From Lentinus brumalis (taxonomy: Eukaryota > Basidiomycota > Agaricomycetes > Polyporales > Polyporaceae): a stretch of 64,000 nt of DNA. The notes beneath the pieces are model-generated. The model searched no databases. It had not been told where the DNA came from and worked only from the letters and a program-made list of their open reading frames with translations. The position numbers and the translations under genes are program-made. Shown here one piece after another: positions 38,322 through 47,519 of this stretch. Numbering within the stretch: the stretch's first letter is position 1; each line of letters starts with the position of its first letter. The stretch covers positions 620,001 through 684,000 of the forward strand of contig MARA01000016.1 of the NCBI GenBank assembly GCA_001792895.1. The letters run 5' to 3'.

Positions 38322-40931
38322 CACCTCGACATGTGCGGCCGGTTAGTACGGCTCGGAAGCCTGACGATCGGTCCTTTGTCTCATAATTATCCGTTGCGGA
38401 CCCGCGGGTTCTGGGCGGACGACTACATAGGTGAGTAACTGTCTCGATGTGCATCAATACTGGAGTAAGCCTGACCAATCTCGCATCCCGCATCCTCCAG
38501 CGCGTAGCGTGCAGAGCCCGCATCCCGGCATACCGGTGTCCCGACGAGCGTGTGCGGCTGCCGCAGCGTATCGGACGGATTGCGCCCCGGCCGCGTCGCA
38601 ACCTGTGTGTTTTCGTGAATGACCCGAAAGCGGACGTGCTGGTCAGTCTATCGTCCCATCACCTTAAGCGCGATTCAACACTGACGCGAACTACGGACAT
38701 CGTTCAGGCACGTATCCCACAGTACACACATCGGCTCAGCTCGACGTCCACGGTGTGTGCGAGCTGACTCCCGGGCCGCCTTGCAGATCTCGAGTTCGCT
38801 CTGTTCGACGCCGCGTGCACGGCGAAGGTGCGTCCATCCCCGTTACAGTGATCGCCTGACGCGGTTCCGACGTCGTTGCAGGTGAGCCCTTCAGCTGTTC
38901 AGGGCGAAGAGTCGCTCCCAGTGGCTGGTTGCAAGGACCAGGTACGCCTGCAGACCCAGCTGCCGTACTCGAGGACTCACGGTCATATTCTAGCACCAGC
39001 TCGAGAGACCGAAGCCCGGGGCTCGCGCCGCTCGCTTCGAGCCCGGTGGCGCGTCTTCAAGCTCTCTGGCACGCTCAGGACAGACTGTCGTCAGCAGCGA
39101 CTGACCGGAGCCCGACTCCCCGCTCACGCAGGTCCGCGCCTCCGACTCCGAGTCTGCTGTGCGCACCGACTCTCCACCGCGCCCGAGTCGGCCGGGTCGC
39201 TCCTGCAGCTCGAAGCTCGGTCCGACCTATAAAGAGTGTACACAGAGACCACGGACGACTGTGACCGGGATGCGTCCGTCAGCCGTCAGTCAGCACCGAC
39301 GCAGACCAGACAGACTCGGCGCGACTCACCAAGGGCACACCGTAGAGTACAGATCGCGCACCCGCACACCGGGCACGGATCAGCGCGTCCTCTGCCTCGC
39401 GCCTCACACAGCCGGCTGCAGTTTTGTGAGTACCGCATGCTTCGTGTGACTGGCAGCGCGAACCTGCAACTGACGGCCGCGATCGTGCTTGGACCGTGAT
39501 GTGACGCTGCAGCCCCGTCGCCGCATGCAAGTCACAAGTCGCCTCGGCGACCGCGCTCGACGGCCCCGCCCCGCCCCGGCACGCGGTACTCGGTACGAGC
39601 CCATCCGCCGCTTACTCGCCCCCGGCAGAGCACTGACACCCGCCGGGCAGTCCCAGCCCCAGTCGCAGGAAGAAGAGATATATTCAGCGCGAATACGTAC
39701 GTGCTTCCGGGTGCGTACCGTCCCCGCCCTACGCAGGGCGCAATCGCTGACTCCGGGCTTGAATGCTGAAGGCTGGAGCGCGAACGCTGTGAACTGAGAT
39801 CTCCCGCCAGCTGTAGGCGACGTGTCCGGTGTCCTATGTGGTGTGCTCGACGCGGCGTCCAGGCTCTGACTGCCGTCGCGGCGTGCTGCATCGCTGCGGC
39901 GGCGGTGGACGTAGCCGGGCAGAGCCATACGGCGACACGTCGTCGATCCGGGGCGCTTCGTAGTCCTGTTGGCAGGCATGGCCGTCAGATGCGCCGATGC
40001 GCGCGAGTGAGGAGAACTGACCGGAACGCTGCCCGAGACCGCGTGTGCAGGACGAACGGGATGCGCGAGCGCGGAGGTGTGTGGCATGGCGTCGTGCGGC
40101 CGCCGCGGCGCCGACCTCCGCGTCCTCGCATCCCGGCGCACGAGAGTGCTGGAGTGCGCCGCGCGAGGTCGGTACGTTTCCCGTGAATGCTCACAGACGC
40201 GAGATCGCAGGAAACGTGCCAGAGATTGGCGGGCGCAGCCTGCGTGAGTGGCGTACCGCGGCTTGGACGCGAGGTCTGACCTTCACGGGCACGCTGAGGG
40301 CGTGCACGGAGATGGTGTGTAGTGCGGTCACTGCGGTGCTGTGAGCTGTCTCTCCCGGCAAAGCGAGAGGGGGAAGTTCGTGTTGGCTGCGGATGGAGTT
40401 CGTGCGGGGAGGCGGGAGATGGTGTTTATCGGAGATGAGACGCGATTCGCGGTACTTGAACGCGTGCGACGGGCGAGGACGCGGTGGGAGGGCGGTGTTG
40501 CCCCGCACGCGACAGAGGTTGGAGTTCAGGGCGTGGGGTCCGTGTATGCGGTGGAAGGAGCGGGTACATCGTGGCTTGGATTGGGCGCAACTAGTCAGCG
40601 TCTTGAGACTTCGTGCGGTGCGAGACGGCGGCGCGACGGGAACACGTCCAAGCGTTGCGGAGCTCAGACGAGGGGCAGGAAGGGACGGGAACGGGAACGG
40701 GAACGGGCTGGGGGTGGACTCACTTCAAACCCGAGGGAAATGCACACCACGGACGTTGAGGAGGTTGCTGAGACCAGAGTGCGGCGCGTCACTGGGCCAT
40801 CGCACGCGTGGCAGAAGCGAGTCTTGAGCTTGGGCAGGCAAAGACGGAGGTGCAGCGAGAGACGCGACATGGCTGAGACGCGTCGGCCGTGTAGGCGCCG
40901 TCCTGCCGGAAATAGACATGCCAGGCACCAA
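34015..40931. other. R2 body, copy B: spacer without supported genes
   Basis: This has the same content as 24,007-30,948: exon-like relic at 36,557-36,931, heptamer array at 36,240-36,267, and a diverged last 2.6 kb. Its end supplies the region upstream of R2-C, including the pyrimidine-rich tract at about 40,990-41,150. Confidence 0.6.
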
Positions 40932-41161
40932 CAGAAAATGACAGATTCAGGGGAGAGACAGACAACGTGCTCAGCTCGTCGGGCGTTGGCAACGTCGTCG
41001 TCGGTCTCTCTCTCCCTCCTCCTCCCTCCGCCCCCAGGCTCCGCATTCTCGTCTCGTCTCTCCTTCCCCAGACCTCTCGAGGCTGCGCGCCATCCCGTCC
41101 GGGACTTCCACTCTCTTCCTCCACGCTCGTTTCCTCTCGCTCGCTCTCAGAATCTCTGAAA

Positions 41162-43661
41162 ATGTTCGCCGGCCTCTCGCTCGACAAACGCGGTCTCCAC
41201 CGTCGCCTCACTGGCGGCCTCAAGCGCGTCAACAAGCGTGTCTACACCCCGACAGCCATCTTCACGCACGAGGCTACGACGACAGACATCATCACTCCGC
41301 CCGCGGCCCCTACTACGAGTGAGTCTTCTTTCGTCATCCGCTCAAAGATTTGGCATAGTTCGAGGAATGGGTCTTGTCCAGAGGTACCCTCTCCGCGTCG
41401 TAACGAGTGTCCTTCTATCCCCGCTGCCAAGCTCAGCAGCCCGTTACTTCGTCTTTCCTCGATTCTAGTTGCTGGGATTGGGACTTCGGTTCCAGAGATA
41501 TGAGGGTGATCAGCCTGCCTGGTCGCACATAATCGGCTTCTCCTTCTCCATCGCGCATATAGTCCCCGGTTGAACTTGCGGGGTCCTTTGCAAACCCATG
41601 CGCGGACGACGGGGCACTACCGCCCAAGTCTGGAAGGTCACCCCAAATGAATGCGTCCGATCGACTCGTGGATCGAGTATTGGACACAAGGCGCTGTTAG
41701 TCTCGCGCCAGATGTGAGAGGCGCAATTCCGTCTCGTCTTCAATCGGGCAGGAAGACGGGACAGAAACGAGACAGAACCATGCCTATAATGTTTGGTGGG
41801 TTTGGTATAGGCGGGTGTGGGGCTCGGCCGCTGCGACCACGTCGCGACCTCTTTTCTCCAAATCCCTTCCAGCACTCGGCGGCAGGCTCTACTTGTGTGC
41901 TTCCTTGAATAGACACTTGTTGTGTCTTCTCGTTCTTGCCACTCCCTGTATGCCTTGTACGCACTCGGGCTAACGTAAATTGTCAGCAGCCGATCCTAAC
42001 ACCATCACTCCTGTCGACACGAACACGGTCACGTCCTCGAGCACGACTGTCTCCATCACCATTCCGGGTGTCACGAACACGCTGTCGGGCATCGGCATCC
42101 CCGTGACGGTGACTACCTCCACCTCGGAGACCCCAGTCTTGCCCTCGACTACGTCCACGACCACGTCCACGACGCCCCCGCCTACGACGCCCCCGGTCAC
42201 GACGAGCAGCTCGACGCCTGTGCGGGCGCCGACTACGCTGCCGGATGCCACGACAGAGGTCAGGGTGACGGTGACGTCCACCCCAGCGTTCTCGCATTCG
42301 CAGAGTGCGACGCAGCTCGCGGCTAGTCCCACCAGCTCGACGACGGCAACCTCGGGATCCAGCACTGGCGTCGTCATCGGCGGTGTCGTCGCGGCTATCG
42401 TCGCAGTCGCCGGCATCGTGTTCGCGGTGATCTTCTTCGTGGTAGGTGCTGCGATAGCTGCATAGTCGTGCGCGATACTCACCTGCTCGCAGCGCCGCTC
42501 CCGCCGCAACAGCGACGACGACGACGGCAACGACTTCGACCCCGACGCGTTCCGCCGCCAGTCGATGATGCTGCCCCAGGACGGCGGCTCCGGCTCTGGC
42601 TCTGGCATGGCGCGCGCGATGACCTACAGCCGCGGCGGCGCCCGCCCGCCGACGATGATCGAGCAGAAGCTGGCGCACGGGCCCGTGTCGTACAACCCGA
42701 CGCCGATGCCGTCGCACCCGTACGGATACAACTCGTACAACACGTTCGCGCCCGGCCAGGTCATGACGCCGACGACGGTGAACTCTGCGAACCCGTTCTT
42801 CTCGTCGTACGCCGAGTCTCCGATGGCGTCTCCGGTGTCGTCCGTCCCTGTGTACGAGTCTGCGTACGATGCGCGCGGCAACCCCGTCTCCCGGGCTCCG
42901 TCCAATGCGTCCACGCCTGTCTTGTCTCGCCACACGTCGACTGCCTCGAACAAGCCTCTGCCCGAGCCCGCTGTCGACGCACAATACGTCGACATGAGCC
43001 GTTCGAGCGTGACACCCTTCCAGGCTGCACAGTACGCCGAAATCTCGCGCCGTCTGAACACCACGCCCCCGCAGCCGCTCCCGCTGAGCGCGGTGGCCGA
43101 GGAGTTCGATCACACGCAGGAGGTCGCGATGCCCGCACATGTGCAGCAGGTCGAGCCACTCGAGCTCCAGCCCCAGATCAGCTTCGACGAAGGACAGCGG
43201 CTCACCGGCCAGCCGACCCCGCGCGAGAGCTCGTTCCCCGAGTCTCCCTTCGCCGACCCCAACATGCCGAACATGGCCGCAGTACAGAGCCAGTACATTC
43301 AGAAGCGCGACTCGACGGACTCGTTCTTGCAAGCCCCGGAGCCGTCGTTCACGACCAAGGAGCGCATCACGTCCATCCCGCCCACGCTGCCCGATCTCCA
43401 GATCGAGGCGCGCCCCTTCTCGCCCGTGTCGCTCGACTTCCCGGTCGCGCCATCGTCTGTGCACGCTACGCCCTCGCCCTTCTCGACGACCTTCTCGATC
43501 CCGACGCCCCCGCCGAACGCGCACTTCGCCGCCGAGCGTGTCCCGGAGCCCGTCGCGGAACCCGCGCCTGCGGCTACGGCTAGGCCCGTGTCCCCGCTGC
43601 CCAGCGTCCGGACACCGTCTACACGATGTACGACGAGGAGGACGCCTACGCCGGCATCTAA
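41162..43661 (+). CDS. R2-C: mucin-like single-pass membrane protein with long cytoplasmic tail
   Basis: Exons 41,162-41,318, 41,990-42,441 and 42,493 onward join in phase. There is no cleavable signal peptide; the N-terminus is basic (DKRGLHRRL, KRVNKRV), then about 125 residues rich in Thr, Ser and Pro (likely O-mannosylated), one membrane helix at about residues 179-203 (GVVIGGVVAAIVAVAGIVFA), an RRSRR stop-transfer and a DDDDGND patch. About 370 residues of Ser/Pro-rich tail with F-P-x-S-P-F-type repeats follow. The plan resembles Mid2/Wsc-type wall sensors and other basidiomycete mucin-like membrane proteins, but no named domain is seen. Near the end the coding-like frame changes: from 43,584 another frame with strong GC3 bias encodes an acidic tail (TVYTMYDEEDAYAGI, stop 43,659-43,661), while the first frame continues as low-quality sequence to 43,899. 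A frameshift or an unrecognised short intron is needed. This is the only R2 copy with a full tail. Confidence 0.75.
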
Positions 43662-44738
43662 ACCTGCAGAACTGTACCACCACCACCTCCCGCGCTTTGG
43701 CGCGCTGTACCATCTTCCCCCCTTTATCTCCTTTCCGACTGGCTGTTCTGAGGATTCTGCGCTGAGGTTGTATTGGCAATTGGCATTTGGCATTGGCATA
43801 ATTATGCGGCGGCGGGGCAGAACTGGGTTCTCTGGGCACACGAGCATGCACCTCGCGCGCTGCCTGCTGCTTCGACGGTCAACCTGCTCTGACTCGTAAA
43901 TCTTGATGTTGTTGTGCTCGACCTCATCCTCCCTCCGTTGACGGGCTCTTTGACGAGATGAAATGCGCCGCTTGTGATGCGGCTGTTCCCTATCTTCCTC
44001 CTACCTACTATCCACACGTTACAATGATCTACACACCGGTACCTAGCTACCCACACTGAGTCTCTGTATCTCTCCCACTTGCTCTTCCTCTTCCTCTTCC
44101 CCTTCTCCTTCCTCGGTGCTCTGCATCGCGTTCACTCGTTCTTCTGCGCACTACCACTGCGTTTTCTCGCGGGCGGCGCTGGTTTTTTTGGTGTTGTTGT
44201 GGCTTTGCAATTGCTGTAGGTTCCTCGCTGGGCAGCGTGTAGCTAGCCGGCCAGCTCACTGGGTAACGAGCCGCTTCAAACTCGTCGATACCTGGCTTTT
44301 CATGTGTTACCAGTGTTGATGCATATGCGTGCGTGCTGTTTCCTGTTTGCAAGTAGTAATCGTACAGTTCGATGCACAAAGTTGTGTATGATGTGTGTTC
44401 AATGCGTGATTGCTGCGAGTCCGTCGTCCGACAGTGTACGTACCTCGGTTGTGCGCGCAGTCAGTCGGGACGCAAGATGATGAGAGCGCATGTCGTTTTT
44501 CACTTTGAGAGAGTACATGATATCGTAAATCGACAGAAGAGGGCGAGAAGAGCAGGAAAAATTTATGAATGCTTACCCAATGGATATTCGGATGCTTACC
44601 TTGGTGACCTATTCCAGCTACTACCTACCTACCTACCTTGAATCTACCATATCTACGAAATGGCCAACGAAGTCGCTACTGACACATTTGCACTGTACCA
44701 ATCCTCTCCTCCCATTCTGCACCCTCGACGCTCCGCCC
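43662..44738. other. Intergenic, between convergent genes; two microsatellites
   Basis: About 1.1 kb holding the 3' ends of R2-C (plus) and the right monooxygenase (minus). It contains a CTTCCT-type pyrimidine run at 44,081-44,114 and a CTAC tetramer array at 44,618-44,639. No gene seen. Confidence 0.6.
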
Positions 44739-45968
44739 TCAGCCCTCGCGCTCTCCACCTTCGCCGAAGGCAGCAAACCGGTCAAGGACCGTCTGCGGCG
44801 CGCCCGGGTTGACGAATGCCTCGAGGTTCGTCTTGCTCTGATCTGCTACGCGCCCCGCCCTCGCACACATCTCCTCCTCAAACTTCTTCACAGCGGCCTC
44901 CAGAGCCTCACGATCCGTAGCCTTCCCCTCCGCGAAGAGTTTGGCGAGCACAAGGCCCAGCTCGAGCCCGTCCTGCATGGCGAGATTCGCCCCAGCGCCG
45001 GAGAAGGGGCTCATGAGGTGCGCCGCGTCGCCGATGAGCGTGACCCCGGGGACGTGCTCCCACTTGTGCCCGACGGGGAGCATGTACAGCGCGCGCTGGT
45101 AGATCGCGGCGTCGTCGCAGTGCTCGATCAGCTGCAGCATCCACGGCGCCCAGCCCGCGAACTTCTCGAGCAGGACCTTGCGCGTCTCGGCGGGGGAGGC
45201 GGGGACGGTCCACTCGGCGGGCCCGCGGAAGTAGACGTAGGTGCGGACGCGGCCGTCGCCGTTGCGCTGGGCGCCGAGCATCTTCGAGTCCTGGACGGCG
45301 AACATGGTGCCCTGGCCGATCGCGTCGATGACATGCTTGAGCTCGGGGGAGGATGCGACGGCGGGAGCGAGCGAGATCTCGACGCCGTTGACTCCGGAGT
45401 AAAAGGGGGTGGCGGGAGAGAGGAGGGGCCGGATGCGGGAGTGGGCGCCGTCGGCGCCGATAAGGTAGTCGCATACGACCTTGGAGCCGTTCGCGAAGGT
45501 GAGCTCGTGCTGGCCGTTTCCGAAGGGGACGGTGGACGTGAGCGCGTGGCCCCACTTGATGGCTTCGGCAGGGCACGCGTCGAGGAGGATCTTGCGGAGG
45601 ACGGTGCGGTCGATCTCGGGGCGGATATCCTCTGGCTTCTGTGCGATGGGTCTGCCATCGCTGTCGAGACCCATGTGGAGAAGCAGCTTGCCGGAGGCGT
45701 CGTACATCTTCATCTCCTCGCCCTCGGGGCGGGAGTTCTTTGTAAACTCGTCCTGGAGGCCGTTCTCGCGGAGGGCACGCTGGCCGCTGGCCCAGCCGAG
45801 GTCGAGCTGGCCTCCGAGGTGGGCGCGGGCGGAGAAGGTGGGGTCGCGTTCATAGAGCGTGGCGGGAACGCCGCGGCGGGAGAGGGTGAGGAGGAGCGAA
45901 AGTCCGCCGAGGCCGCCGCCGATGATGGCGATGCGGGGTAAAGCAGAGGTTGCAGAGGGAGTGGACAT
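44739..45968 (-). CDS. FAD-dependent monooxygenase (TetX/salicylate-hydroxylase-like), 409 aa
   Basis: This is a complete intronless coding exon from ATG 45,968 to the stop at 44,739. Residues 13-22 form the Rossmann FAD motif (IAIIGGGLGG), 171-174 the DG motif (GADGAHSRIR) that binds both FAD and NAD(P)H, and 313-328 the GD motif (GDAAHLMSPFSGAGAN) that binds the FAD ribityl chain. These three in this order and the 409-residue length define group A flavoprotein aromatic hydroxylases. The C-terminus lacks a long extra domain and no signal peptide or membrane helix is seen, so it should be cytosolic. The partial gene at 1-454 is a paralogue. The substrate is unknown; tailoring of secondary metabolites or detoxification of phenolics are the usual roles. 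It stands alone, with no biosynthetic partner genes near it. Confidence 0.93.
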   Translation of the reverse strand: MSTPSATSALPRIAIIGGGLGGLSLLLTLSRRGVPATLYERDPTFSARAHLGGQLDLGWASGQRALRENGLQDEFTKNSRPEGEEMKMYDASGKLLLHMGLDSDGRPIAQKPEDIRPEIDRTVLRKILLDACPAEAIKWGHALTSTVPFGNGQHELTFANGSKVVCDYLIGADGAHSRIRPLLSPATPFYSGVNGVEISLAPAVASSPELKHVIDAIGQGTMFAVQDSKMLGAQRNGDGRVRTYVYFRGPAEWTVPASPAETRKVLLEKFAGWAPWMLQLIEHCDDAAIYQRALYMLPVGHKWEHVPGVTLIGDAAHLMSPFSGAGANLAMQDGLELGLVLAKLFAEGKATDREALEAAVKKFEEEMCARAGRVADQSKTNLEAFVNPGAPQTVLDRFAAFGEGGEREG

Positions 45969-45970
45969 GT

Positions 45971-46029
45971 CTGTGTGATAGGGGTTGTGTACGCTGCCGA
46001 CGAGACGAGAAGACGAAGTGAAAACTCAC
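45971..46029 (-). other. Predicted 5' UTR intron of the monooxygenase gene
   Basis: On the minus strand CAG/GTGAGTTTTC at 46,029 and a CACACAG acceptor at 45,971 enclose 59 nt, ending two bases before the ATG. Length and sites fit the other introns in the window. Prediction only. Confidence 0.55.
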
Positions 46030-46080
46030 CTGAGGGGTGAAGTGTGTTGGATTCGCAAAGCTGAGCAGTCGTCTGTGCCC

Positions 46081-46088
46081 TTATATAT
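46081..46088 (-). promoter_or_regulatory. TATA box of the right monooxygenase gene
   Basis: This reads ATATATAA on the minus strand, about 113 nt upstream of the ATG and upstream of the predicted 5' UTR intron. Confidence 0.6.
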
Positions 46089-46099
46089 GTGGAGGAACG

Positions 46100-47519
46100 A
46101 AAGTTGAGTCTTTGAGTAAGTAAGATGCCGGCTGGACGCGCGGCCAGGGGAACATAAATAGCCGCTGGGACGGCCGGCCGCGTCATTTCGATCGTGCTGT
46201 CGACTCATCGGCATGGCTACTCTCTCGCGACGCCGGATGCATATACCATGCGAATCATGACTCTACCAGACTCAATCAGCTCAGTGACACTCGAGTCAAG
46301 GTCGGACACTGCGAAAGGGCCCCGCCAGACGAAGCATCACCCACTGCCAGTCTCTGCCAGTGTGTCAGTGCGGTGTGAGCGACCGGTGTGAGCTGTATCG
46401 GGCCTTGACAGAGAAATACATGAGAATGACTCATGTCAGTTGTACTGAAGCTTCTAGTGGTCTGAGGGGCAGAGACTCGGAGCGGAGCTGTCAGTCATCC
46501 GACAGCAACGTCCGCATGGTTCAGCACCGTAAGGAGGCCCAGATAGCGGAGCTCGTGCAAAGCGACTGCAACGTCGTGGGTGGAGCGCATCGCTAGATTG
46601 CTGCCGTGAATAAAGAACAACCAATGCCCCGTAGTCTGTAGAATGGATTCCATGTGGAGTCACGAACGTTCACCTGAGCCTGAGTACTGAGCAGAACGCT
46701 CACCTCTTTCCGAAGCCCTTTGACGCGTGTTCGAATCACTTACGTCTGTTGGGCATGGTTCGTCTGCAAAGAGAGAGCGTTGCGCAAGCAGGTCGTCGTG
46801 GTTTGAAGGAGGTGCAGGGGCGCCTGCAGGGTGGCTATGCCGCCAGTTTCCTTGTCTCCCCTAGGCAGACGATTGACGGGCCTATCGACGTGCAGAAAGG
46901 ACGGCCCAACAACGTCTGCTAGCAAACGAGCCCTCGAAACCGTAGGGTGGCAATTCTTCGGGGTTTGAATCATGCCGTCTGATCCGATTGCCATATAGAG
47001 ACTTTACCTTCCATTCTGAGACAGCAGGCCCATATATGGTGACGATCTGGTATCTCGCTTCGAGCCTCGAGGCATCCAGCGCCGAATGGGTGTCGCCTCC
47101 TCGAGCTCCTTAAGTGCACCGTTCCTCCGACACACTCTTATGTCCTCCGGTGCGCCAAGCAACGAGAGGAAGAGTAGCCGTACAACATGTCATCCGTCAG
47201 GTCAATGTACACAGTTCTTCGCCGTACTTCCCTCGGTTACCAGCAATCCGAACAACCTCCAATGCGCTCCGAAGGGTACCCTTTTCGAGGCCTCCGCAGC
47301 CGCTCCTGGCATTCGAAGTACGATGCGACTGACCAAGACACCCTCGGTCTCACGGCATCAGGAGTTGTACATGCATGCGTTCCACGCGAGGACCCTATTG
47401 GGACGTCATTTGCCGGCCCTGCGGGCGAACAAACACCTCTCCCGTCCGACTCTGTGGTTCCCGAGACTCCCGTACGCAGCTCTACAGGGACTTTCAGCGC
47501 AACCTCTACCTCCAACGCC
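46100..47519. other. Intergenic region between monooxygenase and FunK1 kinase
   Basis: About 1.4 kb. The frame that enters FunK1 exon 1 is open back to an ATG at 47,187, so part of 47,187-47,519 may be coding. A TATA-like CATATATGG lies at 47,031-47,039. Nothing else was recognised; a GTTCGAATC at about 46,729 is not part of a tRNA fold. Confidence 0.5.

Noticed and set aside
30340..41159. Similar frames at 30,340-30,894 and 40,341-41,159 upstream of R2-B and R2-C
   Set aside because: Peptides match in the middle but indels shift the frame at both ends between copies, which indicates diverging non-coding promoter-proximal DNA.
41983..43851. A 622-codon open frame on the minus strand opposite R2-C
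   Set aside because: It is almost entirely Arg/Gly/His and mirrors the GC3 bias of the plus-strand gene; exon structure and membrane helix support the plus strand.
44565..45941. A 458-codon plus-strand frame opposite the right monooxygenase
   Set aside because: The minus strand carries all three flavoprotein motifs; the plus frame is a GC-bias shadow without domains.
1..46100. The repeat arrays as transposons or a CRISPR array
   Set aside because: No reverse transcriptase, integrase, transposase, long terminal or inverted repeats or target-site duplications were recognised; units are gene-plus-spacer tandem copies, and there are no short regularly spaced repeats.
46720..46745. GTTCGAATC resembling a tRNA T-loop
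   Set aside because: No flanking acceptor, D-arm or anticodon stem can be drawn around it. A second GGTTCGAATC at about 61,530 lies inside kinase 4 coding sequence.
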